DNA of 64,000 nt, taken from assembly GCF_016623585.1 (NCBI RefSeq), contig NZ_JAEHFY010000020.1, positions 1-64,000 of the forward strand, read 5' to 3'. Below are positions 62,359-64,000 of this stretch, in pieces (the stretch's first letter is position 1; each line of letters starts with the position of its first letter). The stretch comes from Pedobacter segetis (lineage in GTDB: Bacteria; Bacteroidota; Bacteroidia; Sphingobacteriales; Sphingobacteriaceae). A program made the translations under genes and the position numbers. The notes beneath the pieces were generated by a model that was not told where the DNA came from, did no database searches, and saw only the letters and a list, made by a program, of their open reading frames with translations.

Positions 62359-62431
62359 TTTTCTTTTTTAACAGTCTGATCTTTTAAGCCAGACTGATTT
62401 CTTAATCGTAAAAATCAAATCATAAAAAAAA

Positions 62432-63187
62432 ATGAAAAAAATATTTTTAATGGTGGCCATAGCTGCCGTTATGTTTACTGCCTGTAAAAAAGATACGGCA
62501 GGGGTAGTGGGTACAGGAACCTTAAACTTCGAGTTTGAAAACATGGTAGGTAACCAACCCCTGGTTTTAAGCACACAAAACTATACTACGGCAAAAGGCG
62601 AGTCTTTTAAGGTAGATATGTTTAAGTATTACATCTCAAATATCGAATTGTCCAAATATGATGGGAGTGTATATAAGGCTCCAGAAAGTTACTTTTTAAT
62701 AGATCAATCTAATGCCGCCACCCTTAAACCCAGTTTAAGCAACGTACCTGCTGGCGATTATACAAAAATCAGTTTTACCATTGGTGTAGATTCTGCAAGA
62801 AACTTCGCAGGTGCACAAACCGGTGCGCTGGCACCAGAAAACGCCATGTTCTGGTCTTGGAACTCTGGTTATGTATTTGTTAAAATGGAGGGTACGTCCC
62901 CTGCATCAACTGGGGCAAATCATAATCTTATTTTTCATATTGGCGGCGCATCTGCAACCGTTAACGCCATAAGAAAAGTAACATTTAATATAGACCCAAA
63001 CATTCTAAGGATTAGAACAGACAAAGCCCCGATCATGCACTTTTTGGCAGATGCCGGCGCAATGTTTAGTGGCAGGCAAAACATCTCTTTTGCAGATTAT
63101 AATTCTATGCATGGTGGTTTACCGGCTTTGATCATTGCGGATAATTACGCCCAGGGGATGTTTAGCTTAGATCATATCCATAATTAA
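62432..63187 (+). CDS. mbnP: MbnP-family copper-binding lipoprotein
   Basis: The 251-residue lipoprotein has a lipobox (MFTAC, Cys18) and the MbnP pattern: an early strand TLNFEFENMVG, FKVDMFKYYISNIEL, FLIDQSN, FTIGVDSARN, and the aromatic AMFWSWNSGYVFVKMEG. MbnP proteins bind copper in the periplasm, and a partner di-heme peroxidase, MbnH, oxidises a tryptophan in them to kynurenine. A peroxidase-like gene follows at 63635, fitting this pairing. The gene symbol is given by family likeness. Confidence 0.82.
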   Translation: MKKIFLMVAIAAVMFTACKKDTAGVVGTGTLNFEFENMVGNQPLVLSTQNYTTAKGESFKVDMFKYYISNIELSKYDGSVYKAPESYFLIDQSNAATLKPSLSNVPAGDYTKISFTIGVDSARNFAGAQTGALAPENAMFWSWNSGYVFVKMEGTSPASTGANHNLIFHIGGASATVNAIRKVTFNIDPNILRIRTDKAPIMHFLADAGAMFSGRQNISFADYNSMHGGLPALIIADNYAQGMFSLDHIHN

Positions 63188-63223
63188 GTTTGGATTGGAG
63201 ACGGTCTTTTTCTACAAACTATC

Positions 63224-63345
63224 GCGTTAACGATAGAAGCGGCATCCCCGCCTGTAATTCGGGCAGGCTTTTTTTGCTTTTATGACCATGATGCAAATAG
63301 CAAAAAAAGATACATCCGCCGGCTGGCGGAGTGTTAAAACGCCCC
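63224..63345. repeat. REP-like palindromic element, copy 2 with an extra hairpin
   Basis: It reads GCGTTAACG...CGGCATCCCCGCCTG...CGGGCAGGC, as at 53601. It then has a T7 run, about 45 further bases with a second hairpin (TCCGCC-GGCT-GGCGGA, 63315-63330), and GTGTTAAAACGCCCC. The first hairpin plus T7 may terminate mbnP transcription, which would make expression of the next gene depend on readthrough or its own promoter. Confidence 0.55.
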
Positions 63346-63382
63346 TATTAAATTTATAATTATCTATTTAAAAATAATTATT

Positions 63383-63477
63383 TGGGCGTTCGGGCGGGCT
63401 ATCCGTTCATACTGCGCTTGGCATTAGCCACAAGGCCGGTATCCACTTCTATCCCTAACGCAAAAAGTTAAGAGGCT
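63383..63477. repeat. GC-rich intergenic element, second type
   Basis: GGGCGTTCGGGCGGGCTATCCG... and TCTATCCCTAACGC stand out from the AT-rich background. The GGGCG...GGGCTATCCG skeleton is like the element at 51561-51648. The remaining bases 63478-63634 hold nothing else I can name. Confidence 0.4.
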
Positions 63478-63634
63478 GGCCTTAAAAGTTTGCCATGCCG
63501 AAAATTTATTTCAGCATCTCATTTGCAGATCATCAAACTGCATAAGAGTTAATTTTGATAAGATTCTGAGAGAAATTTGGAATGACATCGCTTTTTGAGA
63601 CAATATTTTGACATCAAAAGATTAAAATAACCAG

Positions 63635-64000
63635 ATGAAAAAAATAGCCACATTATTAGTTGTAGCTTGTGTAATTTTCTTGATTTCTTGTGCAAAGGAT
63701 AAAGATTTGAACAAACTTTTGTCCATAGAAATCCCTAACGGATTTCCACAACCGGTTTATCAGTTTACAGATAACCAACCTACGCAAAAAGGTTTTGATC
63801 TGGGTAAAATGTTGTTTTATGATCAAGGTTTATCTAAAGATGGTACGGTATCTTGTGGCGATTGCCACCAGCAATTTGCAGGTTTTGGTAATTTAGACCA
63901 TGCAACCAGCCACGGTGTTGATAATTGTTTTGGTGCCAGAAATGCCCCAGTTTTGTTTAACCTTGCTTTTAAAGACAATTACTTTTTAGACGGGGGCGTT
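63635..64000 (+). CDS. di-heme cytochrome c peroxidase/MbnH-like protein (3' end outside window)
   Basis: The first 122 residues are visible. A lipoprotein signal ends in FLISC (Cys19), followed by the di-heme peroxidase start: FDLGKMLFYDQGLSKDG, the first heme motif SCGDCH (C-x-x-C-H), QQFAGFGN and ARNAPVLFNLAF. The second heme site lies beyond the window. The family includes MauG, bacterial cytochrome c peroxidase and MbnH. Placement after mbnP favours the MbnH role. Confidence 0.82.
   Translation, partial: MKKIATLLVVACVIFLISCAKDKDLNKLLSIEIPNGFPQPVYQFTDNQPTQKGFDLGKMLFYDQGLSKDGTVSCGDCHQQFAGFGNLDHATSHGVDNCFGARNAPVLFNLAFKDNYFLDGGV

Noticed and set aside
62372-62396. Hairpin CAGTCTG/CAGACTG before mbnP as a terminator
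   Set aside because: Only seven base pairs and no clear T-run after it; it might be a weak stop or a chance repeat.
1-64000. CRISPR arrays, rRNA genes, complete insertion sequences
   Set aside because: No regularly spaced repeats, rRNA sequence or transposase with terminal inverted repeats was seen.

Overview
The window looks like chromosome of a Bacteroidota bacterium, most likely a Pedobacter-like member of the Sphingobacteriaceae. The DNA is AT-rich. Several genes and a tRNA carry the Bacteroidota promoter form TTTG-N19-TAnnTTTG, and Shine-Dalgarno sequences are mostly absent. Gene content fits too: HU-CCDC81/SPOR envelope proteins, TonB-dependent receptors, DUF4369-TlpA thioredoxins, CbpA/CbpM and MbnP-type copper lipoproteins. 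These assignments rest on motif recognition, not on database searches.

Layout. 1-1.2 kb: end of a cysteine-peptidase-like protein followed by two related small exported proteins, the second interrupted by a stop codon. 1.5-4.6 kb: yqgE, then pdxH-nuoC-nuoD. 4.7-6.3 kb: two exported ferritin-like proteins. 6.7-8.9 kb: a membrane protein and pyrR-pyrB. 9.1-16.9 kb: one long envelope operon (TPR protein, beta-barrel, HU/SPOR protein, ExbB/TolQ, ExbD/TolR, TonB/TolA-like). 17-25 kb: a YfcC-type carrier, an NTF2-like protein and a tripartite RND efflux operon. 25.4-30.4 kb: a PolB-like exonuclease, a double ATPase of the peptide ABC family, and PEP carboxylase. 30.7 kb: tRNA-Ser(UGA). 30.9-37.1 kb: a defence island. 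37.4-43.7 kb: a FecA-like receptor, an orphan PhoB-type regulator behind Pho-box-like repeats, a TlpA lipoprotein and gatB. 44-51.5 kb: a hotdog/GNAT/AlbA_2 operon, a MATE exporter, a MacB-like permease, a pterin-dependent aromatic amino acid hydroxylase and an SDR. 51.7-61.1 kb: housekeeping genes (CbpA/CbpM, Amt, CorA, radical SAM, phosphosugar mutase). 61.2-64 kb: a MntA/HepT toxin-antitoxin pair and the start of an MbnP/MbnH-like copper locus.

The most interesting part is the island next to tRNA-Ser. It holds a complete type II CBASS operon: CD-NTase with a C-terminal glycine, E2-E1 Cap2, JAMM Cap3 and a PD-(D/E)XK nuclease effector that resembles DUF6602 and has no visible SAVED domain. 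Divergent to it lies a single protein joining an XRE helix-turn-helix to an ImmA/IrrE metallopeptidase, followed by a PIN-domain gene. The known CapH (repressor) and CapP (peptidase) CBASS regulators are separate proteins, so this looks like a single-chain version. An 8-bp motif, TGTCAACC, is tandemly repeated beside the predicted CBASS promoter and occurs again inside the regulator's promoter, which suggests one shared switch. Fragments resembling the tRNA T-arm lie near both ends of the island, and no integrase is present.
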